Of a DNA stretch of 64,000 nucleotides, positions 15,771 through 24,677 are shown piece after piece. This DNA is from Enterococcus caccae ATCC BAA-1240 (GTDB taxonomy: Bacteria; Bacillota; Bacilli; Lactobacillales; Enterococcaceae): contig NZ_KE136474.1 of the NCBI RefSeq assembly GCF_000407145.1, positions 310,001 to 374,000 on the forward strand, in the 5' to 3' direction. Made by a program: the position numbers and the translations under genes. Within the stretch, counting starts at the first letter, position 1. Each line of letters opens with the position of its first letter. The notes below the pieces were generated by a model. The model had not been told where the DNA came from, did not search any database, and was given only the letters and a program-made list of their open reading frames with translations.

Positions 15771-15790
15771 AACCGTAATATTTACGATTT
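15771..15790 (-). promoter_or_regulatory. Zur-type zinc operator
   Basis: On the minus strand AAATCGTAAATATTACGGTT, a near-palindrome matching the recalled Bacillus/Listeria Zur box (AAATCGTAAT..ATTACGATTT) at almost all positions, immediately upstream of adcA. It predicts repression when zinc is plentiful by a Fur-family Zur, not by the streptococcal AdcR. Confidence 0.75.
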
Positions 15791-15842
15791 ATTAGCAAGA
15801 ACTAATTTACCAGAAGGAAAAGAATACGTCAAGAGAAAACAG

Positions 15843-15878
15843 AAAAAAATAAAGAGATGGCCATTTTAGTCATCTCTT
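15843..15878 (-). terminator. Terminator of ispE
   Basis: Stem AAGAGATG/CATCTCTT with an 11-base loop and a T-run on the minus strand. Confidence 0.85.
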
Positions 15879-15888
15879 CATTTATAAC

Positions 15889-16740
15889 TTATTTTAATGT
15901 CCTTACAATATACACTTCATCGCAAAAGCCTTTTAACCCATTATAAATTCGCTGCGCTCTTGTTTTCTTCTCACATAAAGCAAAAACCGTTGGACCACTG
16001 CCGCTCATCAACGCTGCATCTGCTCCATATTTCATCATACGATCTTTGATTTGTTGGATCACAGGATGACGTTTGATCGTTACACCTTCTAAAACATTAC
16101 CGATTTTTTCTGTCATCAACAAATAATCATCCGTTTCGATAGCTTGTTTCAACCCCTGAATATCAGGGTGTTGAATACTATTGAATGACAAACTGCCAAA
16201 AATCGAGCTAGTTGAAACACTCATTTTAGGTTTTACCAAAACGACCCAACACTGAGGCATTGATGGTAAAAACTCGATTTTTTCACCACGTCCAGTAACA
16301 AATGCTGTTCCGCCATGAATACAATAAGGAACGTCTGAACCAATTTTACTGCCTAGTTCAGCAAGCTCTTCCAATGACAAACCCAGGTTCCATAAACGAT
16401 TCAGGCCTCTTAGAGCAGCAGCACAATCACTACTGCCGCCAGCTAATCCTGCAGCAACTGGGATTCTTTTTTCTATATAAATTCTAACGCCTTGGGTAAG
16501 ATCAAATGTATTCTTCAGCAATTCAGCTGCTTGGTACACGTGATTTCTTCTATCTACTGGTAAAAAGGAGCTATCTGTTTCGAGCACTATTTCATTTTTC
16601 GGCAATAACTCAAAGGTCAGCCGATCAGCTAAATCTACACTAGCCATGACCATCTCTAATTCATGATAACCATCTTGCCTTTTATAGAGCGCATCCAACC
16701 CTAAATTGATTTTTGCGGGCGCTTTTTCTATGATTTCCAT
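15889..16740 (-). CDS. ispE: IspE: 4-diphosphocytidyl-2-C-methyl-D-erythritol kinase
   Basis: 283 residues, the usual length, from the ATG at 16740 (AGGTG six bases upstream). GHMP-kinase motifs: KAPAKINLGLDALYKRQDGYH near the start, the ATP loop PVAAGLAGGSSDCAAALR, and MSGSGPTVFAL near the end. It catalyses the fourth step of the MEP isoprenoid pathway; ispD and ispF are also in this window at 26-27 kb. The 16741-17096 gap upstream holds AT-rich sequence and the promoter region of the divergent LPMO gene, and no further gene. Confidence 0.96.
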   Translation of the reverse strand: MEIIEKAPAKINLGLDALYKRQDGYHELEMVMASVDLADRLTFELLPKNEIVLETDSSFLPVDRRNHVYQAAELLKNTFDLTQGVRIYIEKRIPVAAGLAGGSSDCAAALRGLNRLWNLGLSLEELAELGSKIGSDVPYCIHGGTAFVTGRGEKIEFLPSMPQCWVVLVKPKMSVSTSSIFGSLSFNSIQHPDIQGLKQAIETDDYLLMTEKIGNVLEGVTIKRHPVIQQIKDRMMKYGADAALMSGSGPTVFALCEKKTRAQRIYNGLKGFCDEVYIVRTLK

Positions 16741-17096
16741 TCTTTTCACCTATCTAATCTAATACCTAACCATCTTCACAATCTTTTAAATTCTAACATA
16801 TGTTGTTGGAGAAGTATAGATTAGATCAAAAATCGCCCTATTTTCCATCTTATTAATTAATATATAAATAAATCATTTTAGGGCGTATTTTTAGAAAAAA
16901 ATGATCTATATATTTATATGAAATATTATAAAACAAGTGTTATTATTTTTTCTATCGATAATCAAACAGTATTTTCACTTATTATACAGAAAAATAATGA
17001 CATTTTTGAACGAATAAACATTAAAAATTTTGCTATACTCTTGTTGTTCTCATGACGATGAGAATAGCAACTATTTTAGTAACAGGAGGAATAGGT

Positions 17097-18617
17097 ATGA
17101 AAAAAAATGATTTAGGTTTTATTTTAACTGCGTCAATTATCTTGGGGGGATTAGGCGTTTTCACTTCTCAGGATGCTTCTGCTCATGGTTATATCTCAAG
17201 TCCACCTTCAAGAGCTTACTATGGAGCACTTGAAAAAAATACCATTGGGTATCAAGCAGCACAACAAAAATATGGTGCCGTGATAAATGAACCACAAAGT
17301 TTAGAAACTGGAAAAGGGTTTTCAAAAGATTTCGGGATTAATTTATACTCATGGGAAACTGGTGCCTCTGGAAACGGACCTGCAGATGGAAAAATCGTTT
17401 CTGCAAATGATGCCTTAGGCAGTCAAATCAGTGTTCAAAAAGATAATTATTGGAAAATGAACGACATCAATTCTGGCAAGCTAAATATTACTTGGCATTA
17501 TACTGCAACTCACGCAACAAGCCGTTGGACTTATTACATCACCAAAAATGGCTGGAATCCAAATAGCCCTATTAAGCGCAGTGATCTTCAGTTGATCTCA
17601 AACGTTCCATTTACCGGAGCACAAGCAAATACTAATTTAACACATACGGTGGATATTCCAGCTGATCACAAAGGTTACCATGTCATTTTAGGTGTTTGGG
17701 ATGTCAGTAATACAGGTGCTGCTTTCTATCAAGCAGTCGATGTAAATATCAAAAATGGAGCTGAAACAACACCTCCAAAACCAGAAAAAGCACCTACTGC
17801 ACCAACAAATGTAAAAGCAACCGACATAACAGCTACTTCTGCAAAATTAACGTGGACAAAAGGTGATAATGTACAAGAATATAACATTTATAGAAATAAT
17901 AATAAAATCGCGACTACCTCTGCAAATGTAATTGTGGATGAACAGCTAAAAGAAAATACGCCCTATGCCTACCAAGTTGAAGCTGTGGGTACAAATGGAC
18001 TTTTATCTGAAAAATCTAGTCCAGTAAATGTGTTAACAAAATCTGCTGAACAAAAAGACACTCAGAATCCTACAGCGCCTACAGGTATCCATTCAATGGA
18101 AACAACAACTTCATCTGTAGACTTAATGTGGACAAAATCTGATCACTTTTTAGGTGTCAAAAACTATGAAGTATTCCGTGATGGCAAAAAGATCACAACT
18201 ACTGGAAATACACATTTCAAAGATACAGGATTAAAAGCTGATGCAACTTACACTTATACGATTAAAGCTTATAGCTTAGGTGGAAACGCGTCTGAACTTA
18301 GTCAAGTCTTCACTGTTACAACTAAAAAAGAAGCAGTTATCTCCGGAAAAACAACATGGGATAAAGCAAAAGTTTATCATTCAGGTGATGAAGTTCTCTA
18401 TAATGGATTGAAATATCAAGCAAAATGGTGGACTCAAAATGAAAAACCAGATGAATCTGATGCCTGGAAAGCATTATTTACTACTGCTGTAGAATGGAAT
18501 GCTAAAAAAGCTTACAATGCAGGTGAACGTGTGACTTTTCAAGGTAAAACGTACAAAGCAAAATGGTGGGCAAAAGGTGCACAACCATCAACTTCAACTG
18601 TTTGGGAATTAGTTTAA
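17097..18617 (+). CDS. Secreted chitin-type lytic polysaccharide monooxygenase (AA10) with two FnIII and two chitin-binding modules
   Basis: 506 residues from the ATG at 17097 (GGAGG upstream; an ORF from 17052 has no site). The signal peptide ends ASA, leaving mature HGYISSPPSRAYYG, so the first histidine is the N-terminal copper ligand; the second His of the copper brace is in YTATHATSRW. The AA10 domain runs to about residue 205, followed by two fibronectin type III domains (about 225-310 and 320-410) and two CBM5/12 modules, each with YNAGERV- or YHSGDEV-like starts and AKWW. It oxidatively cuts chitin or related glycans outside the cell. A -10 TATACT lies at 17034-17039. Confidence 0.95.
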   Translation: MKKNDLGFILTASIILGGLGVFTSQDASAHGYISSPPSRAYYGALEKNTIGYQAAQQKYGAVINEPQSLETGKGFSKDFGINLYSWETGASGNGPADGKIVSANDALGSQISVQKDNYWKMNDINSGKLNITWHYTATHATSRWTYYITKNGWNPNSPIKRSDLQLISNVPFTGAQANTNLTHTVDIPADHKGYHVILGVWDVSNTGAAFYQAVDVNIKNGAETTPPKPEKAPTAPTNVKATDITATSAKLTWTKGDNVQEYNIYRNNNKIATTSANVIVDEQLKENTPYAYQVEAVGTNGLLSEKSSPVNVLTKSAEQKDTQNPTAPTGIHSMETTTSSVDLMWTKSDHFLGVKNYEVFRDGKKITTTGNTHFKDTGLKADATYTYTIKAYSLGGNASELSQVFTVTTKKEAVISGKTTWDKAKVYHSGDEVLYNGLKYQAKWWTQNEKPDESDAWKALFTTAVEWNAKKAYNAGERVTFQGKTYKAKWWAKGAQPSTSTVWELV

Positions 18618-18642
18618 TAAAATCGCCCAATATTCTAGAAAT

Positions 18643-18684
18643 AAAAAGCTTAGCCAAAGTATTCTTGCTTTGGCTAAGCTTTTT
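18643..18684. terminator. Bidirectional terminator
   Basis: Perfect 17-bp stem AAAAAGCTTAGCCAAAG and its complement around an eight-base loop, between the LPMO gene and the converging ClpP-like gene. Confidence 0.92.
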
Positions 18685-18689
18685 ACTAT

Positions 18690-19271
18690 CTATACAATCT
18701 CACTTCTATGCTTGATGATTTTATGAACGATACCATAATCAAGTGCTTCTTCAGCACTCAACCAATAATCTCTTGCTGTATCCTTTTTTACTTGTTCAAT
18801 GTCTTTACCCGTTTCTTTCGCAATCAACTGATTGATTTTTTCTCTTGTTCGGATAATTTCTTTCGCGGTGATTTCCATGTCGCTAGATTGCCCCTGTGTA
18901 CCGCCTGAAGGTTCATGAATCATAAAACGAGTATTTGGTAAACAATAACGACGATCTTTTTCACTGGATAAGTAGATAAGTGCTCCTGCGCTGACAACCC
19001 AACCTGAACCAATAATATTTACTTTTGGCTCAATAAAATTGATCATATCAAAAATTAAATACCCAGAATCAACATGACCGCCATTACTACTGATAAACAA
19101 ATTGATTGGTTCATTATTGATTGATTCGAGTAAAAGTAGTTGTGTGCAAACTTCTTTTGCCAGTTGTTCGTTGATTTCACCTGAAATGATGATCGTTCTG
19201 GTACCAATCATTTTTTCAGTTAATAAATCTGGTTGTCTTTGTCCTTCATTGACCTTTTCTTGCTCACTCAT
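18690..19271 (-). CDS. ClpP-family serine protease paralogue
   Basis: 193 residues from the ATG at 19271 (AGGAGG seven bases upstream). Catalytic Ser in GSGWVVSAGALIYL, His in TRFMIHEPSGGTQGQ and Asp in DTARDYWLSAEEALDYG are all kept. The Ser context is VVSAG where housekeeping ClpP has AASMG, and the N-terminal axial segment differs, so this is a divergent second ClpP and not the housekeeping copy, resembling the accessory ClpP of Listeria. Such paralogues form mixed rings or act alone. It stands alone between two terminators in a stretch that appears inserted between ispE and veg. Confidence 0.88.
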   Translation of the reverse strand: MSEQEKVNEGQRQPDLLTEKMIGTRTIIISGEINEQLAKEVCTQLLLLESINNEPINLFISSNGGHVDSGYLIFDMINFIEPKVNIIGSGWVVSAGALIYLSSEKDRRYCLPNTRFMIHEPSGGTQGQSSDMEITAKEIIRTREKINQLIAKETGKDIEQVKKDTARDYWLSAEEALDYGIVHKIIKHRSEIV

Positions 19272-19385
19272 CACATATCCTCCTTTTATCTCTAATAAAA
19301 TTTTAACATAACTTACTCTTCAAAACACGATATACTTTATTCTGGTTCCACTTATAACTGAAAATAGAGATCTCTCGGTCATCAA

Positions 19386-19427
19386 AAAAGTAGAGCTAAA
19401 GCGTTCTCTCGCTTTGGCTCTACTTTT
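19386..19427 (-). terminator. Terminator of veg
   Basis: Stem of 18 positions with one mismatch, AAAAGTAGAGCTAAAGCG against its partner, and T's on both sides. Confidence 0.88.
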
Positions 19428-19440
19428 AAAATCGATAATT

Positions 19441-19686
19441 TTAGACTGCTTCACTGACAAATTCAATCTCTACTGTGCGTGTTAGCACATCCGAATAACT
19501 ATAAGAAACTCGTTCAAATGAGTTTTCATCTGGATCTAAATCTACAACGAAGACAGATGGATACGTTTCTGTCAAAATACCGTTACGTTCAGTTTGACGC
19601 TTTCTGCCGGTCTGAGCAACTAATGTGATTTTGCTGCCGATACGACATTCTAGATCTTTTTTAATGGAAGCTAAAGTTGTTGGCAT
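19441..19686 (-). CDS. veg: Veg family protein
   Basis: 81 residues from the ATG at 19686 (GAGGTG six bases upstream). It matches the Veg pattern: LASIKKDLE, GRKRQTERNGILTETYPSVF, DENSFERVSYSYSDVLTRTVEIEF. In Bacillus subtilis Veg is a very strongly transcribed small protein that influences biofilm formation. Upstream in-frame codons to 19743 have no separate ribosome site and are not part of the gene. In related genomes veg usually lies next to ispE; here an LPMO and a ClpP paralogue separate them. Confidence 0.93.
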   Translation of the reverse strand: MPTTLASIKKDLECRIGSKITLVAQTGRKRQTERNGILTETYPSVFVVDLDPDENSFERVSYSYSDVLTRTVEIEFVSEAV

Positions 19687-19705
19687 TGCATTCACCTCAT
19701 TTACC

Positions 19706-19734
19706 ATCATACCACAGAATAATAAAAATAACAA
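19706..19734 (-). promoter_or_regulatory. veg promoter
   Basis: Minus strand -35 TTGTTA (19729-19734), 17 bp, -10 TATGAT (19706-19711). Confidence 0.65.
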
Positions 19735-19819
19735 GTTTACCATAGCAGAAAATGAAATGCAACTAATTATAATTTATAAATGGATAATTATTTAATGTGA
19801 AAAGTTGCAATTCTCTCAT

Positions 19820-20380
19820 TTAATCATAAATAATCGCTCTTACTTTCTTTTTTACCCGATCGTATGCACTTCTAACAGTAACTTCGCGACTATCTATGTC
19901 TTTTGCAATTTCTTTTAATTCTTTGCCATTTATATATCCTTCAAAAGTAATTCGTTCAAATGGTGATAAGATTGTTGGCAATTCTTCCAATTTCTCTCGA
20001 ATGATCATTTGCTCTAATATATCGGCTTCTTCCGTCTCTATATAATCAAAAAAAGATTCTCCCTGATATTCTATTTTTTGATCTAATGAGACGGATTGCG
20101 TATCGATCGTTCGTTTTAAAGCGCATTGTTTTCTGATTAAACTACGTACATGATTTTCAAAATTTGATTTGAAAAATTTTCCCAGAGTAACATTGTGTGC
20201 TTCTTCATATCTTTCTAGCGAACGATGAAAGATGATTCGACCTTCTTGTAGCCAATCTTCCCGATCGAAGTCCTTTAGATAATATTTTTTCCAAAACTTG
20301 TACACCACTGGGTGATACTTTCGATACAAACGATCAAATGCCACTGTATCTCCTTTTAAGATATCTTCATACTTATTCAT
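19820..20380 (-). CDS. Sigma-70 family RNA polymerase sigma factor (SigH/ComX-like)
   Basis: 186 residues from the ATG at 20380 (GGAGAAGGG five bases upstream). Region 2 includes FDRLYRKYHPVVYKFWKKYY, DWLQEGRIIFHRSLERY and FFKSNFENHVRSLIRK; region 4 has SPFERITFEGYINGKELKEI then DSREVTVRSAYDRVKKKV. It resembles the sigma factor found after rlmB/yacP in Firmicutes, related to Bacillus SigH and the competence sigma ComX. A 9-bp perfect hairpin abuts its ribosome site (20397-20421), hinting at translational control. The target genes are unknown. Confidence 0.85.
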   Translation of the reverse strand: MNKYEDILKGDTVAFDRLYRKYHPVVYKFWKKYYLKDFDREDWLQEGRIIFHRSLERYEEAHNVTLGKFFKSNFENHVRSLIRKQCALKRTIDTQSVSLDQKIEYQGESFFDYIETEEADILEQMIIREKLEELPTILSPFERITFEGYINGKELKEIAKDIDSREVTVRSAYDRVKKKVRAIIYD

Positions 20381-20396
20381 AAATACCCTTCTCCTT

Positions 20397-20421
20397 CCAA
20401 GCATTCTACCAAAATGCTTGG
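20397..20421 (-). promoter_or_regulatory. Hairpin abutting the sigma factor ribosome site
   Basis: Minus strand CCAAGCATT / AATGCTTGG with a seven-base loop. The right arm runs straight into AAGGAGAAGGG, and there is no T-run, so it is not a normal terminator. Confidence 0.6.
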
Positions 20422-20467
20422 AAAAAGCGTAACATTTTCTTTTACAAAAGTAGAATAATACAAAATA

Positions 20468-20998
20468 TTAATCTTTCTTTTTGGACAATTCGTCCAATTT
20501 ATCGGACAACTTTGACAATTGTTCAATATTCCATGGCGAGTTTCGTCGAAAATCTTGAAAATGGATATCTGTCGCATGAACTGCAATTGTGCGTTCTGTC
20601 TTTTTAACATCTTTATATAATTCATTAGCTGATGTTCGTAAAGCTCCTTTTGAAAAAACTAACCATTGTTCGGCCAAATCACTCGTGGCTACTGTTACTT
20701 GGGTCAGTCGATCATTTCTCTCACCTGCAATTCGCTCGATATAACTATCAGCTGTCTCTTCTTCTTTTGTAAAAATCACCGTTAAATGATACTTTTTATA
20801 TGTCTGCTGAATTCCTGGAACCAACTGTGCATCAAAAACGACCATTACTTCTAAGTCTTCATATTTTGCATAATTGGATAAGCGTTGAAGCAAAACTTCT
20901 CTGGCATCTTCAAGTTTATTTTGGTTCTTCAGTTGAACTAGTTCAGGCCAAGAACCGATCATATTATAACCGTCCACGATCAGTAACTGTTTTTTCAT
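20468..20998 (-). CDS. rae1: NYN-domain ribosome-dependent mRNA endonuclease (Rae1/YacP)
   Basis: 176 residues. The PIN-like NYN fold begins LLIVDGYNMIGSWPEL with acidic metal-binding residues in VVFDAQ, EEETADSYIERIA and TVATSDLAEQ. Rae1 enters the ribosomal A site and cuts certain mRNAs. It follows rlmB by 71 bases and precedes the sigma factor, the order recalled for other enterococci. An antisense ORF in the same region is a shadow. Confidence 0.9.
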   Translation of the reverse strand: MKKQLLIVDGYNMIGSWPELVQLKNQNKLEDAREVLLQRLSNYAKYEDLEVMVVFDAQLVPGIQQTYKKYHLTVIFTKEEETADSYIERIAGERNDRLTQVTVATSDLAEQWLVFSKGALRTSANELYKDVKKTERTIAVHATDIHFQDFRRNSPWNIEQLSKLSDKLDELSKKKD

Positions 20999-21069
20999 GT
21001 TGCTTTGTCACCTTCTTTATGTAAGAGGTCGAGAAAAAATCACTTCTTTCTCGCCATTGGTCCAACTTT

Positions 21070-21909
21070 CTAAAGAGGATTACGCCCACGATAGACTTCA
21101 TACATCAACAATCCCGCTGCAACACCAGCATTCAAGCTTTGAACATGTCCCATCATTGGGATCGTCAATAACTCATCCACTTCTTTATGCAAGCCCTGAC
21201 TCATTCCACGCCCTTCATTACCGATGATTAAAGCCACCGCACCTTTCGTATTCCATTGTCGATAATCTGTACCCTTCATATCCGTTCCAAATATCCAAAA
21301 GTTATTTTCCTTTAATGTTGCAATACTTTGTGCTAAATTCGTGACACGCGCAATAGGGATATATTCCACTGCACCAGTTGACGCTTTTGTTACAACTGGT
21401 GTGATGCCAACTGCACGATGTTTAGGAATAATGACTCCGTCTACGCCCGTTGCATCTGCTGTTCTCAAAATAGAACCAAAGTTATGAGGATCTTCTAAGC
21501 TGTCCAAAATCAAGAAAAATGGTGTCTCTGTCTTTTCTTTCGTACGATCGAGTAATTCATCCAACGTTAAGTATTCATAGGCTGTAATCGCTAGTACGAT
21601 TCCCTGATGGACACCATGATTAGTCATTGTATCTAGTTTTTGCTTTGGTACCCATTTTACTGGAACAGCATTTTCTTTTGCCAGTAATTTTAAGTGCTCA
21701 ACTTTTTCACTTTTACTGTCTTCTTGGAGAAATAATTTATTTCCACGGCCTTGCTGGATTGCTTCAATCGTCGCATGATTCCCGAAAACAAAGTTATCTT
21801 CGATTTCTTCTTGTGAAACCTCCCGCTCTCTTCTTACTGATTCTTGTTTAAATGGTTGTTTTTTTTGCGGTTTGTTCCCTTTGAATGAACGTTTTTTATC
21901 ATTTTTCAT
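21070..21909 (-). CDS. rlmB: RlmB: 23S rRNA 2'-O-methyltransferase (TrmH/SpoU family)
   Basis: 279 residues from the ATG at 21909 (AGGTG upstream, inside the end of mrnC). A basic Lys/Arg-rich N-terminal tail precedes the substrate-binding part ([20 protein letters not shown]) and the SPOUT knot domain with [28 protein letters not shown] and [19 protein letters not shown]. It methylates the conserved G in the 23S rRNA peptidyl-transferase region. It overlaps mrnC by 11 bases. Confidence 0.95.
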   Translation of the reverse strand: MKNDKKRSFKGNKPQKKQPFKQESVRREREVSQEEIEDNFVFGNHATIEAIQQGRGNKLFLQEDSKSEKVEHLKLLAKENAVPVKWVPKQKLDTMTNHGVHQGIVLAITAYEYLTLDELLDRTKEKTETPFFLILDSLEDPHNFGSILRTADATGVDGVIIPKHRAVGITPVVTKASTGAVEYIPIARVTNLAQSIATLKENNFWIFGTDMKGTDYRQWNTKGAVALIIGNEGRGMSQGLHKEVDELLTIPMMGHVQSLNAGVAAGLLMYEVYRGRNPL

Positions 21910-22297
21910 TTTTTTCACCTACTTTTTTTATACACCAATCAATCAGTTCTTCCAAACGTTCGGTTTGTTTCGTTAAATGAAGATAGCCCATCAATGATTC
22001 AAAACCTGTGGCAATACGATACGTTGTAATGTCTGCATTTTTAGCCGACGTGTGGCTTTTCGCATTGCGACCACGTTTGTACATTAACTCTTCATTTTCT
22101 GAAAGTAATTGTTCTTCTAACATTTCTTGTATCAAAAATGCTTGGGCCTTGGCTGATACATAGTGTGTTGCCATACGGTGTAATATATTAGGTTTGGTTT
22201 GGCCTTGTTCCACTAAGTAGTCACGGATGTAAATCTCATAGATTGCATCTCCGACATATGCTAAAGCTAAACCATTCAGTTGCGTGTAATCTCTCAT
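21899..22297 (-). CDS. mrnC: Mini-ribonuclease III (MrnC)
   Basis: 132 residues, the typical size. The RNase III catalytic signature reads [19 protein letters not shown] with the metal-binding Asp, and a second acidic site follows later; there is no double-stranded-RNA-binding domain. It matures 23S rRNA. The start at 22297 overlaps the cysS stop (ATGA) and uses GGAGAAG within the cysS end. Confidence 0.95.
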   Translation of the reverse strand: MRDYTQLNGLALAYVGDAIYEIYIRDYLVEQGQTKPNILHRMATHYVSAKAQAFLIQEMLEEQLLSENEELMYKRGRNAKSHTSAKNADITTYRIATGFESLMGYLHLTKQTERLEELIDWCIKKVGEKNEK

Positions 22298-23706
22298 TCG
22301 CTTCTTCTCCATCTAGTTCCTTGGGCTGTGTCTTCCAAGGTTATTCCTTTGTCTTTTAATAAGTCACGGATTTCATCACTGCGGGCAAAATCTCGGTTTG
22401 CACGTGCTTGATTGCGTTCTTCGATCAATTGGTCGATATCATCATCTAATAGTTCTTCAGATAAAAAGAAAATACCGAAAATACTTAACCATTGTGAGAA
22501 CTGTTCTAGCGCTTTTTCGATTACTACAGTTGATACAGCTTCTTGTTCACTATATTGATTCAACCACTTAGCCATTTCATAGACTACAGTGATCCCATTT
22601 GCTGCATTAAAGTCGTCATCCATTTCAGTTGTAAAACGTGTCTCTAGATCAGCTAATTCTTTTAGTTTTTGACTGTCTTCTTCAAGTTCTGCCACTGCGT
22701 CAGCTGTTCTAAAGGACAAGTTTTCAAATGCATTTTTTAATTTTTGTAAATTGACGCCTGCTTCTTTCATCGTTGTTTCACTATAACGAATAGGACGGCG
22801 ATACTGTGTAGTCGCCATGAAGAAACGTAGCACCTGAGGGTCGATTTGTTTCACTAACTCATGAACTGTGACAAAATTTCCTAGCGATTTACTCATTTTT
22901 TCATCGTCTTCGCCAATTGTGACAAAGCCATTGTGCATCCAGTAATTCGCAAATGTTTTGCCTGTTTTCGCTTCACTTTGAGCAATTTCATTTTCATGAT
23001 GGGGAAACTCTAAGTCTTGACCACCACCATGGATGTCAATTGTATCACCTAAATGTTTCGTTGCCATAACAGAACACTCGATGTGCCAGCCAGGACGGCC
23101 AGCGCCCCAAGGAGAATCCCAAGAAATCTCGCCTTCTTTAGCCCCTTTCCATAAAGCAAAATCTAACGGATCTTCTTTCAGTTCTTTTTCCACACCTGTA
23201 CGTTGGCTCGCTCCGACTTCTAATTCATCAATTGATTGATGACTAAGTTTGCCATAGCCTTCAAATTTACGTGTCCGATAATAAACATCTCCCTGCGACT
23301 CATAGGCATAGCCTTTGTCGATCAATGCTTGGATAAAAGTTAAAATATCCGACATATGATCCATTACTCGAGGATGAAGGGTTGCTGGTTTAACATTCAA
23401 AATGTTCGTGTCTTCTTCAAATGCATGGATAAAACGATCCGCAACTTCTGGTGCTGTAATACCCAATTCTTTAGCAGCCCGAATGATTTTATCATCGACA
23501 TCCGTAAAGTTTGATACATAATTGACTTCATAACCACGGTACTCTAAGTAACGTCTAATCGTGTCAAAGGCCATTGAACTACGAGCGTTTCCGATATGAA
23601 TATAATTATAAACAGTCGGTCCGCAGACATACATCCGAACTTTCCCTTCCTCTATTGGTTGAAATTCTTCTTTTTCTCTTGTTAAAGTATTATAAATTTG
23701 AATCAT
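22294..23706 (-). CDS. cysS: Cysteinyl-tRNA synthetase
   Basis: 470 residues. Class I motifs [11 protein letters not shown] (HIGH) and [10 protein letters not shown] (KMSKS) are present, with zinc ligands in [19 protein letters not shown] and [19 protein letters not shown]. It charges tRNA-Cys. It is co-transcribed with cysE (17-base overlap) behind a cysteine T-box, so both are induced when charged tRNA-Cys is scarce. Confidence 0.97.
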   Translation of the reverse strand: MIQIYNTLTREKEEFQPIEEGKVRMYVCGPTVYNYIHIGNARSSMAFDTIRRYLEYRGYEVNYVSNFTDVDDKIIRAAKELGITAPEVADRFIHAFEEDTNILNVKPATLHPRVMDHMSDILTFIQALIDKGYAYESQGDVYYRTRKFEGYGKLSHQSIDELEVGASQRTGVEKELKEDPLDFALWKGAKEGEISWDSPWGAGRPGWHIECSVMATKHLGDTIDIHGGGQDLEFPHHENEIAQSEAKTGKTFANYWMHNGFVTIGEDDEKMSKSLGNFVTVHELVKQIDPQVLRFFMATTQYRRPIRYSETTMKEAGVNLQKLKNAFENLSFRTADAVAELEEDSQKLKELADLETRFTTEMDDDFNAANGITVVYEMAKWLNQYSEQEAVSTVVIEKALEQFSQWLSIFGIFFLSEELLDDDIDQLIEERNQARANRDFARSDEIRDLLKDKGITLEDTAQGTRWRRSE

Positions 23707-24238
23707 ATGCTACCTCCAATTTTTCTCCTTTAATTCTGACCACTTTTGCTGGAATTCCTACAGCCGTTGCATCATCCGGAATATCTGTTAAAACAACTGC
23801 TGCTGCTCCAATTTTAGCCCGCTCACCAATTGTGACAGGCCCCAATATTTGCGCATGGGCATGGATCATCGCCCCTTTTTTGACAGTTGGATGACGTTTT
23901 CCAGTGTCCTTACCTGTACCGCCTAAGGTCACGCCATGAAATAACACAACATCTTCTTCAATTTCTGCAGTTTGGCCGATTACAACGCCCATTCCATGAT
24001 CAATAAAAACACCTGGCGCAATCGTTGCACCGGGATGGATCTCGATCCCTGTTAAAAATCGCCAAAACTGCGCATGTATCTTTGCCAATAAAAATAAACG
24101 ATGACGGTATAAAAAATGAGAAAAGCGATGCCAAAATAACGCATGTAATCCTGGATATGTCAGCAATACTTCCAATGTCGAACGTGCCGCTGGATCATTG
24201 TTTTTGACTGCCCTAACAGCTCTTTTTAACCAACTCAT
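23690..24238 (-). CDS. cysE: Serine O-acetyltransferase
   Basis: 182 residues from the ATG at 24238 (AGGAG seven bases upstream). A short N-terminal helical part and hexapeptide beta-helix with [27 protein letters not shown] and [13 protein letters not shown]; the catalytic His are in IDHG and FHGV. It makes O-acetylserine, the cysteine precursor. The N-terminal domain is shorter than in E. coli CysE, as is usual for Gram-positive forms. Confidence 0.96.
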   Translation of the reverse strand: MSWLKRAVRAVKNNDPAARSTLEVLLTYPGLHALFWHRFSHFLYRHRLFLLAKIHAQFWRFLTGIEIHPGATIAPGVFIDHGMGVVIGQTAEIEEDVVLFHGVTLGGTGKDTGKRHPTVKKGAMIHAHAQILGPVTIGERAKIGAAAVVLTDIPDDATAVGIPAKVVRIKGEKLEVAYDSNL

Positions 24239-24443
24239 ACTCTCGCTCCTTTCATTCAATCTTAAACATAGCAGGCTTGCACAGCTCTGACGGAAAAATA
24301 TAGTTATGATACTTTTGGCCCTTGTCAGGTCTTTTTTCTAAAACCTTCACCAAGTATGTACTCTGCTCTATACATTCATTATTCTACTAGCTTTAGCCTT
24401 AAGCTAGCTGAGATCCCCTGCTTGTGAAATTAGGTAATAAAAC

Positions 24444-24660
24444 AAAAAAACATCTTTTAAACGAAATACATTCGTTTAAAAGACGCTTCTGCGTGGTTCC
24501 ACTTTTTTTCACAGGTTCCCCTGCCTCAAAACAGATAACGGTTGTTGGCCGTTTTCAGCTACGTATCGCCGAAACTATTCAAAGATGCATTTCAAAAAGT
24601 GCTGACAACTGTTTTCACCATCCACAGTCTCTCTACAGACATACACTCTTTTACTTCTTC
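24444..24660 (-). promoter_or_regulatory. T-box riboswitch, cysteine-specific, controlling cysE-cysS
   Basis: On the minus strand the T-box core AGTGGAACCACGC lies opposite 24491-24503, followed by the terminator stem TCTTTTAAACGAA with its exact complement (24453-24483) and seven T's. Upstream a long stem I region contains a TGC triplet at 24587-24589 in the loop context GAAATGCATC, a fitting cysteine specifier. A -10 TATAAT lies within the end of gltX just before the leader. Uncharged tRNA-Cys would favour the antiterminator. Confidence 0.9.
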
Positions 24661-24677
24661 TTCTCTACATATTTCTA

